This document shows positions 25,758 to 34,759 of a stretch of 64,000 nucleotides of DNA, piece after piece. The stretch spans positions 235,348 to 299,347 of the forward strand of contig NZ_BMSX01000014.1 of assembly GCF_014649375.1 (NCBI RefSeq), read 5' to 3'. The stretch comes from Streptomyces aurantiogriseus (lineage in GTDB: Bacteria; Actinomycetota; Actinomycetes; Streptomycetales; Streptomycetaceae). Position numbers and translations under genes: made by a program. A model generated the notes under the pieces. That model saw only the letters and a program-made list of their open reading frames with translations, was not told the DNA's origin and did no database searches. Numbering within the stretch: position 1 is the stretch's first letter; each line of letters opens with the position of its first letter.

Positions 25758-26789
25758 TCAGCGGCCGGTGCCGTGGGCGAGGCGGGCCAGGGCCACGGCG
25801 CCCGGCGAACCGTCCGACACCGCGGTGATGGTGAGCGCGAGGTGTGCCAGACGTTCGGTCAGGGGGGTCAGCAGGGGGCCGTCCGGGGCGAGCAGGCCTC
25901 CCGTGACGACCAGAGGTTCACCCGGGCGCGGCACCAGTGCCATGACGGTCTCGGCGAGATGGCGGGCGGCCTCCCGCAGGATCTCCACGGCGACGGCGTC
26001 CTTCTCCTCGGCGGCCCGGACGACCAGCGGCGCGTGGTCGGCCAGCCGGACCGGCGCCCGCTCCATGACGGCGGGCAGCACGTGCGCGCGGTAGGCGGTG
26101 CGCCGGCCGTCGCTCCAGGGAACGGCGTCAGTGACGCCGTAGCCCTCGGGGGGCAGGACCCGCGGCGGCAGCCCGAGTTCCCGGCCGACGGCGCGGGCGA
26201 GCGTGGTGGGCGCCCCCCGGCCGTCGGTCGCTCTCAGGGCCGCCCGTACGGCTGCGCGGCCGATCCAGAAACCGCCGCCGTCGTCACCGAGGAGCCAGCC
26301 GTCGCCCCCGGAGGTCGCGGTCGGCGCCCGTGCGGCGATCCGGGCCGCGACCGCGCCGGTGCCGGCCACCAGGACCAGACCGTCGGCGGGGTGGCTGGGG
26401 GCCGCGGCGAACGTGGTCTCGATGTCGCTGTGGACGCCGACCGTGGCCGCGGTGATGCCCAGCCGGGCGAGCGCGGCGGACAGGGCGGTGTGGGCCCGCA
26501 CCCGGCCGGGCTCGTCGGCGCCCTGGCCCTGGTGGCCGGCGCCGGCGAAACCGCCCGCCACCGCGACCACCTGCCCGCGCAGCGGTTCGGGCACGGCCCC
26601 CGCGAGAGCCTCGGCGAGGTGGTCGGCGAGCTCCGGCCCGGGCACGGTGAGCGCGTTGCCCGGCCCGGCGGTGCCCTCGCCTCGGGCGCGACCGTCGTCC
26701 AGGTCCGCCAGGACGGCACGGGTGCGCGTGCCGCCGGCGTCGAGGCCGACCACGAAAACCGAGGAAGCCCGGTTCAAATCACTATTCAT
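25758..26789 (-). CDS. BadF/BadG-type ATPase, N-acetylglucosamine-kinase-like
   Basis: 343 residues, ATG at 26789 with GGA 8 nt upstream. The ASKHA phosphate-1 motif VVGLDAGGTRTRAVLADLD is at the N-terminus, GLVLVAGTGAVAARIAARAP is the phosphate-2 region, and GGDGWLLGDDGGGFWIGRAA is the segment characteristic of eukaryotic-type N-acetylglucosamine kinases. It probably phosphorylates GlcNAc or a related amino sugar after hydrolysis by the neighbouring glycosidases. It is divergent from the GH5-like gene and upstream of GH3 on the same strand. Confidence 0.85.
   Translation of the reverse strand: MNSDLNRASSVFVVGLDAGGTRTRAVLADLDDGRARGEGTAGPGNALTVPGPELADHLAEALAGAVPEPLRGQVVAVAGGFAGAGHQGQGADEPGRVRAHTALSAALARLGITAATVGVHSDIETTFAAAPSHPADGLVLVAGTGAVAARIAARAPTATSGGDGWLLGDDGGGFWIGRAAVRAALRATDGRGAPTTLARAVGRELGLPPRVLPPEGYGVTDAVPWSDGRRTAYRAHVLPAVMERAPVRLADHAPLVVRAAEEKDAVAVEILREAARHLAETVMALVPRPGEPLVVTGGLLAPDGPLLTPLTERLAHLALTITAVSDGSPGAVALARLAHGTGR
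26771..26782. promoter_or_regulatory. Operator candidate at the kinase start (GGTTCAAATCAC)
   Basis: An exact reverse complement of the 12-mer at 20126-20137. It lies within the first codons of the kinase gene and 74 bp before the divergent GH5-like start, so one bound repressor could block both. Confidence 0.45.
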
Positions 26790-26855
26790 TGTTGTCCATG
26801 GTGGTTGATACATTCGCCGCACACAAGGTCCGTCTCCCGTCTCGAGGAGGACGCC

Positions 26856-28091
26856 ATCGACACCCCGCCCTCGCCCGCGCTCCGCTTCGGTGTCAACTAC
26901 ACCCCACGGCGGGGCTGGTTCCACGCGTGGCACGACTTCGATCCCGGGCTCGCGCGCGAGGACCTCGCGCAGATCGCCGGGCTGGGCCTGGACCACGTCC
27001 GGGTCTTCCACCTGTGGCCCCTGCTCCAGCCCAACCGCGCTCTGGTGCGCCCATCGGCCGTGGACCAGCTCGTCCGCCTGGTGGAGCTGGCGGCCGAGTG
27101 CGGCCTGGACGTCCTCGTGGACGGCGTCCAGGGCCATCTGTCGAGCTTCGACTTCTACCCGGAGTGGACGCGCAGCTGGCACCACCGCAACGTGTTCACC
27201 GACCCCGAGGCGATCGAGGCCCAGGCGGTGCTGCTGCGCACGCTGGGCCGCGCCCTGTCCGGTCACCCCAACCTCCTCGGCCTCCAGCTCGGCAACGAGC
27301 TCAACAACCTGGTCGAGCACAACCCGGTCTCGGTGGCCGAGGTGGACCACTACCTGGACACGCTGCTGGCCGCCGCGCGGGAGGGGCTGGGCGAGGGCGG
27401 CGGCCTGGTCACGCACTCGGCGTACGACGCCGCCTGGTACGGCGACGACCACCCCTTCACCCCCGAGGCCTCGGCCCGCAAGGGCGACCTGACCACCGTC
27501 CACCCCTGGGTGTTCTCCGCCGACTGCGCCCGCCGCTACGGCCCGCGCTCACCGCAGGTGCACCACCTGGCGGAGTACGGCACGGAGCTGGCGGCGGCCT
27601 ACGCCACCGACCCGGCCCGCCCGGTCTGGGTCCAGGAGACCGGGGCGCCCGAGCCGCACATCCCGGCGGCCGACGCCCCCGGCTTCGCCCGCGCGACCCT
27701 CCGCAACGCGGTCGGCTGCGCGCGGCTGTGGGGCGTCACCTGGTGGTGCTCCCACGACGTCGACCGCTCCCTGGCCGATTTCCCGGAACTCGAGTACACC
27801 CTGGGCCTGTTCGACTCCACGGGCCGCCCCAAGCCGATCGCGGACGCCCTGTCCACCACGGTGGCCGAACTCCGCGCCACCGCCGCCCCTCCCCCGCCCC
27901 GCACCACGGCCCTGGTCCTGGACTGCACCCCGTCCACCCGCTCGGCCTCCGGCCCGGGCGGCACGTTCTTCGAAACCTGGATGCGTCTGCGCCAGGAGGG
28001 CGCCCGCCCGGCGGTGGTCCTGGCGGAACACGCGCAGGACACGGCGCACCTCGCGGCGCGGGGGATCACGGAACTGATCAAGGAAGGGTGA
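26856..28091 (+). CDS. GH5-like (clan A) glycoside hydrolase with apparent AUC start
   Basis: About 411 residues with a TIM-barrel glycosidase pattern: RFGVNYTPRRGWFHAWHDFD, GLGLDHVRVFHLWPLLQP, acid/base Glu in LQLGNELNNL, and nucleophile Glu candidate in PVWVQETGAPEPH. It resembles endo-mannanase/cellulase-like proteins; substrate unknown. There is no signal peptide. The ribosome-binding site GAGGAGG (26844-26850) is placed perfectly for ATC at 26856; no ATG or GTG exists in frame nearby, and the only upstream alternative is a TTG at 26805 without a site. The C-terminal ~70 residues (TTALVLDCTPSTRSASGPGG onward) lie outside the barrel. Confidence 0.75.
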   Translation: MDTPPSPALRFGVNYTPRRGWFHAWHDFDPGLAREDLAQIAGLGLDHVRVFHLWPLLQPNRALVRPSAVDQLVRLVELAAECGLDVLVDGVQGHLSSFDFYPEWTRSWHHRNVFTDPEAIEAQAVLLRTLGRALSGHPNLLGLQLGNELNNLVEHNPVSVAEVDHYLDTLLAAAREGLGEGGGLVTHSAYDAAWYGDDHPFTPEASARKGDLTTVHPWVFSADCARRYGPRSPQVHHLAEYGTELAAAYATDPARPVWVQETGAPEPHIPAADAPGFARATLRNAVGCARLWGVTWWCSHDVDRSLADFPELEYTLGLFDSTGRPKPIADALSTTVAELRATAAPPPPRTTALVLDCTPSTRSASGPGGTFFETWMRLRQEGARPAVVLAEHAQDTAHLAARGITELIKEG

Positions 28092-28098
28092 TCCCAGG

Positions 28099-28126
28099 GG
28101 CGGAGGCCCGTCAGGCCGTCCGCCCG
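28099..28126. terminator. Bidirectional hairpin terminator between converging genes
   Basis: GGGCGGA-GGCC (28099-28109) pairs with GGCC-g-TCCGCCC (28115-28126) around a CGTCA loop, with one bulged base. It lies just after the stop of the hydrolase gene and spans the stop of the converging NagZ-like gene. Confidence 0.6.
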
Positions 28127-29604
28127 GTCAGGACCTCCGCCACCGCCCGCAGATTCACCCGCCCCCTCCCGTACGCGCACACCGCGCTGCCCGGCTCCGG
28201 CAACCCGGTGGACACCAGCAGCGCGTCCGGTCGTGCGGTCAGCAGCGCGTCCCGCAGGCGCCCCTGCCAGGGATGCAGTCCGGCATCGCACAGGGCGACG
28301 ACCAGTGGCCGCCCCTCCGCGGCCCGCAGCGCCTCCCCCACGACGGCCCCGGCGTCCCCCGGCTCTCCGGCGACCGCCGTCCCCGTGGCCGTCGGGTCGA
28401 AGGCACCCAGCTCGGTCAGGAGGTCCTCGCCGCCCCAGTTGAGGGCGGGATGCGGGCGCGGGAAGACGTCGACGACGTGGGCGCCCGGCACCGGCTGCGG
28501 CAACGGCCTCCCGCTCCGTACGGCCCGCCGCGCAGCCGTCAGCCCAGCCTCCTCGTCCCACGGGGCCACGTCACCCGGCCGGTACGGCACCGCGTACCGC
28601 AGCGCGAGCCGTCGTACCCGCTCCGCGGCCTCGGTCACGCGCTCCCGCCGAAGCTCGCCCGCCCGCAGGGCCTCCAGCACGGCGTCCCGGCAGGCGAGGG
28701 TGACCTCCAGATCCGCTACGGCGACGATGACCTGGTCCGCTCCGGCGGCGAGGGCGAGACGCGCGCCGGCCGCCTCGCCGTAGCGGTCGGCGATGGCCTT
28801 CATCTCCAGCGCGTCGCTCACCAGGACGCCGTCGAAACCGAGTTCGCCGCGCAGCACCTCGGAGAGGATGCGCGGGCTGAGGGTGGCGGGCCGGTCCGGG
28901 TCGAGAGCCGGGAAGACGACATGGGCGCTCATCAGCAGGGGCACGCCCGCGTCGACGGCGGCCCGGAAGGGCGCGAGGTCGAGCCGGTCGTACGGCCTCG
29001 GGTCGACCGCGAGCTCGTGGTGGCTGTCGGTGACGGTCCCGCCGTGGCCGGGGAAGTGCTTGGCGCAGGAGGCCACGCCGCGCGCCTCGGTCGCCGCGAT
29101 CCAGGCGCGCAGATGCCGGGAGACCAGCTCGGGGTCGGAGCCGAAGGCGCGGGTGCGCACGATCGGGTTCTCGGGCCGGCTCTGGACGTCGGCGACGGGG
29201 GCGTAGGAGGCGGTGATGCCGAGCGAGAGCAGGTGGCCGGCCAGGGCGTCCGCGCACGCGGCGGTGAGGTGAGGGTCGTCGGCGACGCCGAGCGCCCAGG
29301 AGCCGGGCACCTCGGGGGCGCCCGCGGCCACCAGGTGGCCGATGCCGCCGCCCTCGTTGTCGATGGCGACCAGGAGGTCCTGGCGCAACGCCCGCAGTGT
29401 GCCGGTGAGTTCGCGGACCTGGTCGGCGTCGCGGACGTTGCGGGTGAACAGGATGACCCCGCCCAGTCCGCGATCGATGAGCCGCTTCAGGGTGTCGGGG
29501 ACGGTCGTCGTCCCGTCGAAGCCCGCGACGAGGCAGCGGTGGGCCGCCTCGTCGAGAGCGGCGGGGAGGGCCGGGCCGGCACGGCCGGGGGCGGAGTGTG
29601 TCAC
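28111..29604 (-). CDS. GH3 beta-N-acetylhexosaminidase (NagZ-like)
   Basis: About 497 residues from the GTG at 29604. The NagZ signature KHFPGHGGTVTDSHHELA supplies the Asp-His pair used for catalysis in this branch of GH3. The nucleophile is Asp264 in VLVSDALEMKAI, and LLVAIDNEGGGIGHL is the usual sugar-binding strand. NagZ enzymes release N-acetylglucosamine from muropeptides or chito-oligosaccharides. The C-terminal ~150 residues form an extra alpha/beta domain not present in minimal NagZ. No signal peptide is seen. With the kinase and SIS proteins it supports an amino-sugar theme for this region. A TGGATGATTCAC site at 29652-29663 precedes it. Confidence 0.85.
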   Translation of the reverse strand: MTHSAPGRAGPALPAALDEAAHRCLVAGFDGTTTVPDTLKRLIDRGLGGVILFTRNVRDADQVRELTGTLRALRQDLLVAIDNEGGGIGHLVAAGAPEVPGSWALGVADDPHLTAACADALAGHLLSLGITASYAPVADVQSRPENPIVRTRAFGSDPELVSRHLRAWIAATEARGVASCAKHFPGHGGTVTDSHHELAVDPRPYDRLDLAPFRAAVDAGVPLLMSAHVVFPALDPDRPATLSPRILSEVLRGELGFDGVLVSDALEMKAIADRYGEAAGARLALAAGADQVIVAVADLEVTLACRDAVLEALRAGELRRERVTEAAERVRRLALRYAVPYRPGDVAPWDEEAGLTAARRAVRSGRPLPQPVPGAHVVDVFPRPHPALNWGGEDLLTELGAFDPTATGTAVAGEPGDAGAVVGEALRAAEGRPLVVALCDAGLHPWQGRLRDALLTARPDALLVSTGLPEPGSAVCAYGRGRVNLRAVAEVLTGRTA

Positions 29605-29705
29605 CCCAGAATGCTCCGGTTCACCGAGCCGAAAGTCAACAAGTTGATGGATGGATGATTCACAGGCTCGTCGAGACCGCGATGCCGGTTCGCGTGCGGC
29701 CGGAG

Positions 29706-29735
29706 GGCGGGTGGACGCCGTGGCATCCACCCGCC
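29706..29735 (-). terminator. Hairpin terminator downstream of beta-helix operon
   Basis: A 10-bp perfect stem, GGCGGGTGGA with TCCACCCGCC, and a 10-nt loop lie 23 bp after the stop of the beta-helix gene, at the end of a seven-gene minus-strand operon. Confidence 0.7.
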
Positions 29736-29757
29736 GGTGGTCGTCGCACGCTCCGGC

Positions 29758-32133
29758 CTACTGGCCGGTGCGGTAGACAGCGACCTCGGTCAGTGTCGGG
29801 GTGTACTGCTCCGTCGCGATCTGCCCGGTGAGCGCCACCCGGAGCCGGGTGGTCGTCACGCTGCCGAAGCCGGTCACGGTGAGGTCGTGCCCGATGCCGG
29901 TGTCACGGCTCGCGAAGGTCACCCACTGGCCGGTTCCCGCGTCCCACCGCTGCAGCTCGAAGGACTGCACCCGCGGGTTGGTGCCCGAGTCGGTGTACTC
30001 GTCCACATAGACCTCGTCGAAGGTGGTGCCCGCGCCGAAGTCGATGTCGAGCGTGATCGGGTAGGTCGCGTCATCGGCCGCGGCCCAGCGGGTCGTGAGG
30101 TCGCCGTCGGTCAGCCTGTCCGCGGTGAGCGTCCCGTTCGCCCCGGGGTGGGTCGAGCTCGCGGTGACGGGTTTGCCGAGCGCGAGGTCGACCCGGTTGT
30201 CCACCTCCTCCTCGATGGGGTCGTCGTCGACGGGGTCGGTGATCTGCTCGCCGATCCGGCTTTCCGCCATGCCGATGTCCGGTGCCTTGCCGTAGTAGAT
30301 GTGCGTGCCGAGGAAGTCCTTCGTGCCCAGGTGGGGGTTGTACCGGCCGGCGTCGATCAGCGGGGAGTCATCGCGCAGCCGGAAGTGCGCCGCGGCCTTG
30401 CGGATCTTGTCCACGCCCGCCCCGGTGACGTACTTCGCCGGGTCGCCCACGAACTTCGGATTCTCCCGAGATCCCTTCGGGTCGGCCGGTTCCTGGGTGG
30501 AATGGGTTCCGCTTGCCTCGTAGTAGTCGTTGTTCGAGAACACGGCCTGCCGAAGCGCGCCGGTTCTGCGATACCACGGCGTCGAAGCCGTCTTCGAGGT
30601 GTTGTAGAAGATGTTGTTCAGGAAGTAGACCCTGCTCAGGAACGTCTCATCGTGGACGTAGTCGAGGTCCGCGCCGTCATAGACGAAGGTGTTGTTCGTG
30701 AAATACGTCGGCGAGTAGTTCGTCGACAGCATGTTCTTCACGAGCACGCCGTTGTCGTTGACGCTCAGGTTGTAGCGGGCGATCGAGTTGGAGGTGTTGC
30801 CCATGTAGGCCATCCAGCCCGCCGCGTTGTCGTGCGAGTAGTTGTACTGGTACGTGACGTTGAAGTTCGTGTACTCCAAATCCCACGGGGTGCCGTCGAA
30901 CTCGTTGTTCGGGCCGTCGTAGACCTCGTTGAACTGCATGACCGAGTCGGCGCCGGCCCACAGGTAAAGCGCGCAGGACACCGCGTCGTAGCGCTTCAGA
31001 TACCCGTTGACCTCGTTGTACTCGACCTTCATGTTCTTGGTGTTGGCGAGCTGGATCGCGCCCTGGCCTATGCTCTCGGCGTAGTTGTGGCCGATGTAGA
31101 CGTCACGGCTGTACAGGTCGCGGGTGCGCACCCACAGCTGTTCCCAGCCCTCGTGCCACTTCCCGCTCTCGTCGTACTGGCCGGCTTCCGCGTACCGGTC
31201 GTAGAACCAGTTGAACGCGAACTGGATGGCGTGCAGTTCGACGTTCTCGAAGGTGTTGTCCTCGATCCGGACGTCCTTGAAGTAGTAGCCGCCGGTGCCG
31301 TATTCCTTGTAGCTCTTGCTGCCGAAGACCTGGAAGTCGACGGCGCCGTAGTGGATCTTCTGCCAGTAGCTCGGGCCGTCGATGTTGTGGACGTGTATGT
31401 CCGAGATGCGGAAGTGGTCCATGATGCTGTCGTCGCCGGGCTTCAGCAGGTCGGCGTTGATCGACACCATGATTCCGTCGCGGACGTAGGTCCCTTGGGT
31501 GATGTCGGCCGCGAAGTCGTCGTCGTTGGACAGCTCGACGTTGTTGATGTCCCAGTACTGCTGGTTGCGCAGCACGATGGCGCCGGTCAGGCCGACGGTG
31601 GCGGGATTCTTCGTGCCGTCCGCGTTGAAGGGGATCGGCACCTTCCCGTTCGTCGCGATGTACGGCCGGCCGGCGCCCGGGTCGCCGTAGGCCGAGATGG
31701 TGATCGGTTTGCCCGCGCTGCCCGAGCCCTTCGGCCACAGCTGCTCGTCCTGCCACTGCTCACCGGCCTTGAGCAGGATGCGGTCGCCGGGCGCGAACGT
31801 CGTCGCGTTCGCCTTGGCCAGGGTGCGCCACGCGGTCCTCGGCGAGGTGCCGGCCGCGTCGTCGTGACCCTGCGTGGCGTCGATGAAGTAGTCCTTGCCG
31901 CCGGTCCTGTTGGGTGTGTTGCCCGGCCAGGACGGCTTGGCGGCGGCGGGGGTGGAAGCGCGGTCCGGGACCGCCGCGGCGTGCGCGGCGGGAACGAGCG
32001 ATCCGACGAGCAGCCCGGCGACCAGGGCGGTGAACAAGGCCCTGAGAGCCGCGCGGAGTGCCTGTGCCGAGAGCCGACGAGGCGTCGGCGCCGCCTCGTC
32101 GTCGGGGGGTGGCTCGGGGTCGAAGGGTCTCAT
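29758..32133 (-). CDS. Secreted right-handed beta-helix protein with C-terminal F5/8-type (discoidin) domain
   Basis: 791 residues. A signal peptide follows a long acidic/proline N-region (hydrophobic RALFTALVAGLLVGSLVP, cleavage near AAHA-AA at about residue 52). KDYFIDATQGHDDAAGTSPR and WRTLAKANATTFAPGDRILL are the typical start of parallel beta-helix carbohydrate-active proteins. Many Asn-rich rungs follow (IEDNTFENVELHAIQFAFNW, SNSIARYNLSVNDNGVLVKN). The last ~135 residues (LALGKPVTASSTHPGANGTL, FELQRWDAGTGQWVTFASRD) are a carbohydrate-binding discoidin domain. It probably acts on a plant or microbial polysaccharide outside the cell; lyase or hydrolase activity cannot be decided. The start overlaps the stop of the SurA-like gene. 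Confidence 0.82.
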   Translation of the reverse strand: MRPFDPEPPPDDEAAPTPRRLSAQALRAALRALFTALVAGLLVGSLVPAAHAAAVPDRASTPAAAKPSWPGNTPNRTGGKDYFIDATQGHDDAAGTSPRTAWRTLAKANATTFAPGDRILLKAGEQWQDEQLWPKGSGSAGKPITISAYGDPGAGRPYIATNGKVPIPFNADGTKNPATVGLTGAIVLRNQQYWDINNVELSNDDDFAADITQGTYVRDGIMVSINADLLKPGDDSIMDHFRISDIHVHNIDGPSYWQKIHYGAVDFQVFGSKSYKEYGTGGYYFKDVRIEDNTFENVELHAIQFAFNWFYDRYAEAGQYDESGKWHEGWEQLWVRTRDLYSRDVYIGHNYAESIGQGAIQLANTKNMKVEYNEVNGYLKRYDAVSCALYLWAGADSVMQFNEVYDGPNNEFDGTPWDLEYTNFNVTYQYNYSHDNAAGWMAYMGNTSNSIARYNLSVNDNGVLVKNMLSTNYSPTYFTNNTFVYDGADLDYVHDETFLSRVYFLNNIFYNTSKTASTPWYRRTGALRQAVFSNNDYYEASGTHSTQEPADPKGSRENPKFVGDPAKYVTGAGVDKIRKAAAHFRLRDDSPLIDAGRYNPHLGTKDFLGTHIYYGKAPDIGMAESRIGEQITDPVDDDPIEEEVDNRVDLALGKPVTASSTHPGANGTLTADRLTDGDLTTRWAAADDATYPITLDIDFGAGTTFDEVYVDEYTDSGTNPRVQSFELQRWDAGTGQWVTFASRDTGIGHDLTVTGFGSVTTTRLRVALTGQIATEQYTPTLTEVAVYRTGQ

Positions 32134-33335
32134 TGCTGCACATCCTTTGCGTTGATGGCGTCCACCGCCGCGGTGTCGACATCGATGTCGCCGGCGTCGA
32201 CCCGGCGCTGGAGGAACTGGGTGAACTTCTCGTCGACGAGCGACTGCCGGATCCGCTGGGAGTAGTCGGCGAACGCCTTGTCCTCGTCGACTTTCTTGCT
32301 GTCGAGCTCGTAGTAGGTGATCTGGCCGGTCTCCGTGACGGGTGCGGAGACCTGGCCCGGTGAGAGTTTCCCGAGCACCGTCATGAGTTCCTGGTCACGG
32401 GGGTTCAGCCCGGTCGAGCCGCTGCCGCCGTACGTACCGGTCGTGAGCTTGGCTCCGGGGTCCCCGGCGGCGACGGCCTTGAGGCGCCCGGCGGCGGTCA
32501 CCCGCCGCTGCAGGCGCGCGGCGTAGTCCGCGGAAGCGCCGTCGGGCACCCGCACGACGAGCTGCGAGTACGTGTACGTGGTCGCGTTGGCGCTCCAGGA
32601 GTCCCGGTCGGCGTCGAACTCGCGCCGGACTTCGGCATCGGTGACGCGGAGGGGGTCGCCTGCGTTTGCGCTGAGGCGCTTCTTCAGGCTCGTGGTGAGC
32701 TCGGTGAGCCGGTGTGTGTAGTACTCCTCGGGGGAGAACTGCGCGACGCCGTAGACGGGCCGGCCCGCGGCGATGGCCTTGGCACGGGACTCGTTCTCCT
32801 CGGCCATCTCGGCGAGGAAGTCCGTGTGGGCCACGGAGTCGATGAGCCCCTGCTCCTTCGCGAGGACGAGTGTGGTCTTGTCCCGCCAGATCTCGTCGAG
32901 CGCCTCTGTTTCCAGCCGCTGCAGTGCGGTCTTGTCGCCGGCCTTCGCGTTCCAGTCGATGGCGCCCCGCAGGTGGTACTTGTTGCGCAGCTCGTTCTGC
33001 ACGGTCGGGGCGAGCCGCCGCATGTGGAAGAGCAGCTCGTCGCGGGTCACGGGGTGCCCGTCGAGGGAGGCGACCTCGTCCTCGCCGGTGCGGTGGCTGA
33101 GCATCGTCACTGTGGTGACCACCAGCGCGGCGAGGGCGATGCACACGCCGGTGAACAGGGCGACGGCCCGGCGCGAGGGCCGACGGGAGGTGCCCGGCTT
33201 GCGGGAGGTACTCGGCCTGCGCGACGCGCTTGGCCTGCCCGGCTTGCGGGAGGTGCTCGGCCTGTGCGAAGAGCCCGGCTTGCGTGAGGTGCTCTGGTTG
33301 CGCGAGGTGCCCTGTCTGGGCAAGGTGCTCTTCAT
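32130..33335 (-). CDS. Membrane-anchored SurA/PrsA-like folding factor (peptidyl-prolyl isomerase family)
   Basis: 401 residues from the ATG at 33335. Residues 1-55 are a Ser/Arg/Lys/Pro-rich cytoplasmic tail with SRKPG-type repeats. Residues ~57-78 (VALFTGVCIALAALVVTTVT) are a membrane anchor, and the rest is extracytoplasmic. VASLDGHPVTRDELLFHMRR and the following helices fit the SurA N-terminal chaperone domain. RVTDAEVRREFDADRDSW and the next ~100 residues fit a degenerate parvulin domain, and FADYSQRIRQSLVDEKFTQF is the closing helix. It overlaps the fucosidase stop upstream and the beta-helix start downstream by 4 nt each, suggesting a dedicated role in folding the secreted beta-helix protein. 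Confidence 0.75.
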   Translation of the reverse strand: MKSTLPRQGTSRNQSTSRKPGSSHRPSTSRKPGRPSASRRPSTSRKPGTSRRPSRRAVALFTGVCIALAALVVTTVTMLSHRTGEDEVASLDGHPVTRDELLFHMRRLAPTVQNELRNKYHLRGAIDWNAKAGDKTALQRLETEALDEIWRDKTTLVLAKEQGLIDSVAHTDFLAEMAEENESRAKAIAAGRPVYGVAQFSPEEYYTHRLTELTTSLKKRLSANAGDPLRVTDAEVRREFDADRDSWSANATTYTYSQLVVRVPDGASADYAARLQRRVTAAGRLKAVAAGDPGAKLTTGTYGGSGSTGLNPRDQELMTVLGKLSPGQVSAPVTETGQITYYELDSKKVDEDKAFADYSQRIRQSLVDEKFTQFLQRRVDAGDIDVDTAAVDAINAKDVQQ

Positions 33336-34759
33336 GAGGCCGCCCCTATCGCGGCCACCCGGGCGACGACGGGCGTGTCCCGGGCCTCGGTCACCTCGGC
33401 CAGTACGGTGTCGACCTCGGCCGGCGGAAACGTCAGGATGCGCTGGTAGCCCACCGCGTTCGCCTCGGCGAGCGTCGTCCACCGGCCGTCCCGGCGGCCC
33501 CGGACGACGACATGCTCGATGCGCTGCCCCTGCGTGATGTCCTCACCCAGAACGACCGCCTCGACCGGGCGGGGCCCGGCGAAGGCGAGTGTCACGGCGG
33601 GCAGGGGGTCCGTGTCGTCCGGCCGCCACGGCGTGCGCCCTCTGCCGGGCCACGCGGTCGCGATATCGCCCGGGGTACCGGACGAGACCGTCGCGGTCGC
33701 CTCGATCCGCCGCGCCCGGAAGTCCTCGATGCGCCGCCCGAGCCGATCGAGGACCGCCACGTCGATGTCGCGCATACGCCCGTCCCGGGCCGGCGGGACG
33801 TTGAGCAGGAAGCAGGAGTTGCCGCCGACGGCCCGCAGGTAGACGGTGAACAGCTCGTCCACGGAGCGGATCGCGGCGTCCTCGGCCGGATGGTGGAACC
33901 ACCCGGGACGGATCGAGGTGTTGACCTCGGCCGGGTACCAGACCAGGTCGTCCTCGTGCCCGGCGAGCGCGACGCGGCTGCCGAGGTCGCGGTCGTCGCT
34001 GCGCACGAGCCGGGCGAACGCGCCGTCGTCCGCCTTCTGCGAGCGGTCCGCGGTCCGCTCGGCGTCCTGCAGGGCGCGCGGGACCACGCTCCACTCGTCG
34101 GGGCGGGTGTCCCCGGCCTCGTTGCCGCACCAGCGGACGTCGGGCCCGCACACGCTGATGACCGCGTCCGGCTGCAACTCCCGGACCACCGCGTAGTAAC
34201 GGTCCCAGTCGTAGACCTGGACCTTGCCGTTCGGGCCCTCGCCGTTCGCGCCGTCCAGCCAGACCGAGAACACCGGCCCGTACCGGGTGAGCAGTTCGGT
34301 GAGCTGGGCGACGTAGAAGTCGTCGTACGCGGTCCCGGAGCCGTAGGACGCCTCGGTGCGGTCCCAGGGGGAGAGGTAGATCCCGAACCGCAGGCCGTGC
34401 CGGCGGGCCGCGTCGGCGACCTCCGCGACCACGTCGCCCTTGCCGCCTCGCCACGGCGACGAGGCGACCGAGTGGGTCGTGACGTCGCTCGGCCACAGAC
34501 AGAAGCCGTCGTGGTGCTTGCAGGTGAGGATCACGCCGGTCGTCCCGGCGCTCTTGAGTGCCGTGACCCACTGGTCGGCGTCGAGCCCGGCCGGGTCGAA
34601 GGCGGCCGGGTCGTCGTGTCCCTCGCCCCACTCCCGGTCCGTCATCGTGTTCATGCCGAAGTGGACGAAGCCGTAGAACTCCATGGCCTGCCAGGAGAGT
34701 TGGCGCTCACTCGGCCGGACCGCGGCCAGCGCCCGTCCGTGTGCCTCGGCCGTGGTCAC
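33332..34759 (-). CDS. GH29 alpha-L-fucosidase
   Basis: 475 residues from the GTG at 34759, which overlaps the stop of the small membrane protein gene. Family features are YGFVHFGMNTMTDREWGEG, VILTCKHHDGFCLWPS, LRFGIYLSPWDRTEASYG, the nucleophile Asp169 in VFSVWLDGANGEG, and GNSCFLLNVPPARDGRM near the end of the barrel. The C-terminal ~120 residues form a beta-sandwich. There is no signal peptide, so fucose is removed from imported oligosaccharides in the cytoplasm. It pairs functionally with the GH35 beta-galactosidase at 39740-41581. Confidence 0.9.
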   Translation of the reverse strand: MTTAEAHGRALAAVRPSERQLSWQAMEFYGFVHFGMNTMTDREWGEGHDDPAAFDPAGLDADQWVTALKSAGTTGVILTCKHHDGFCLWPSDVTTHSVASSPWRGGKGDVVAEVADAARRHGLRFGIYLSPWDRTEASYGSGTAYDDFYVAQLTELLTRYGPVFSVWLDGANGEGPNGKVQVYDWDRYYAVVRELQPDAVISVCGPDVRWCGNEAGDTRPDEWSVVPRALQDAERTADRSQKADDGAFARLVRSDDRDLGSRVALAGHEDDLVWYPAEVNTSIRPGWFHHPAEDAAIRSVDELFTVYLRAVGGNSCFLLNVPPARDGRMRDIDVAVLDRLGRRIEDFRARRIEATATVSSGTPGDIATAWPGRGRTPWRPDDTDPLPAVTLAFAGPRPVEAVVLGEDITQGQRIEHVVVRGRRDGRWTTLAEANAVGYQRILTFPPAEVDTVLAEVTEARDTPVVARVAAIGAAS

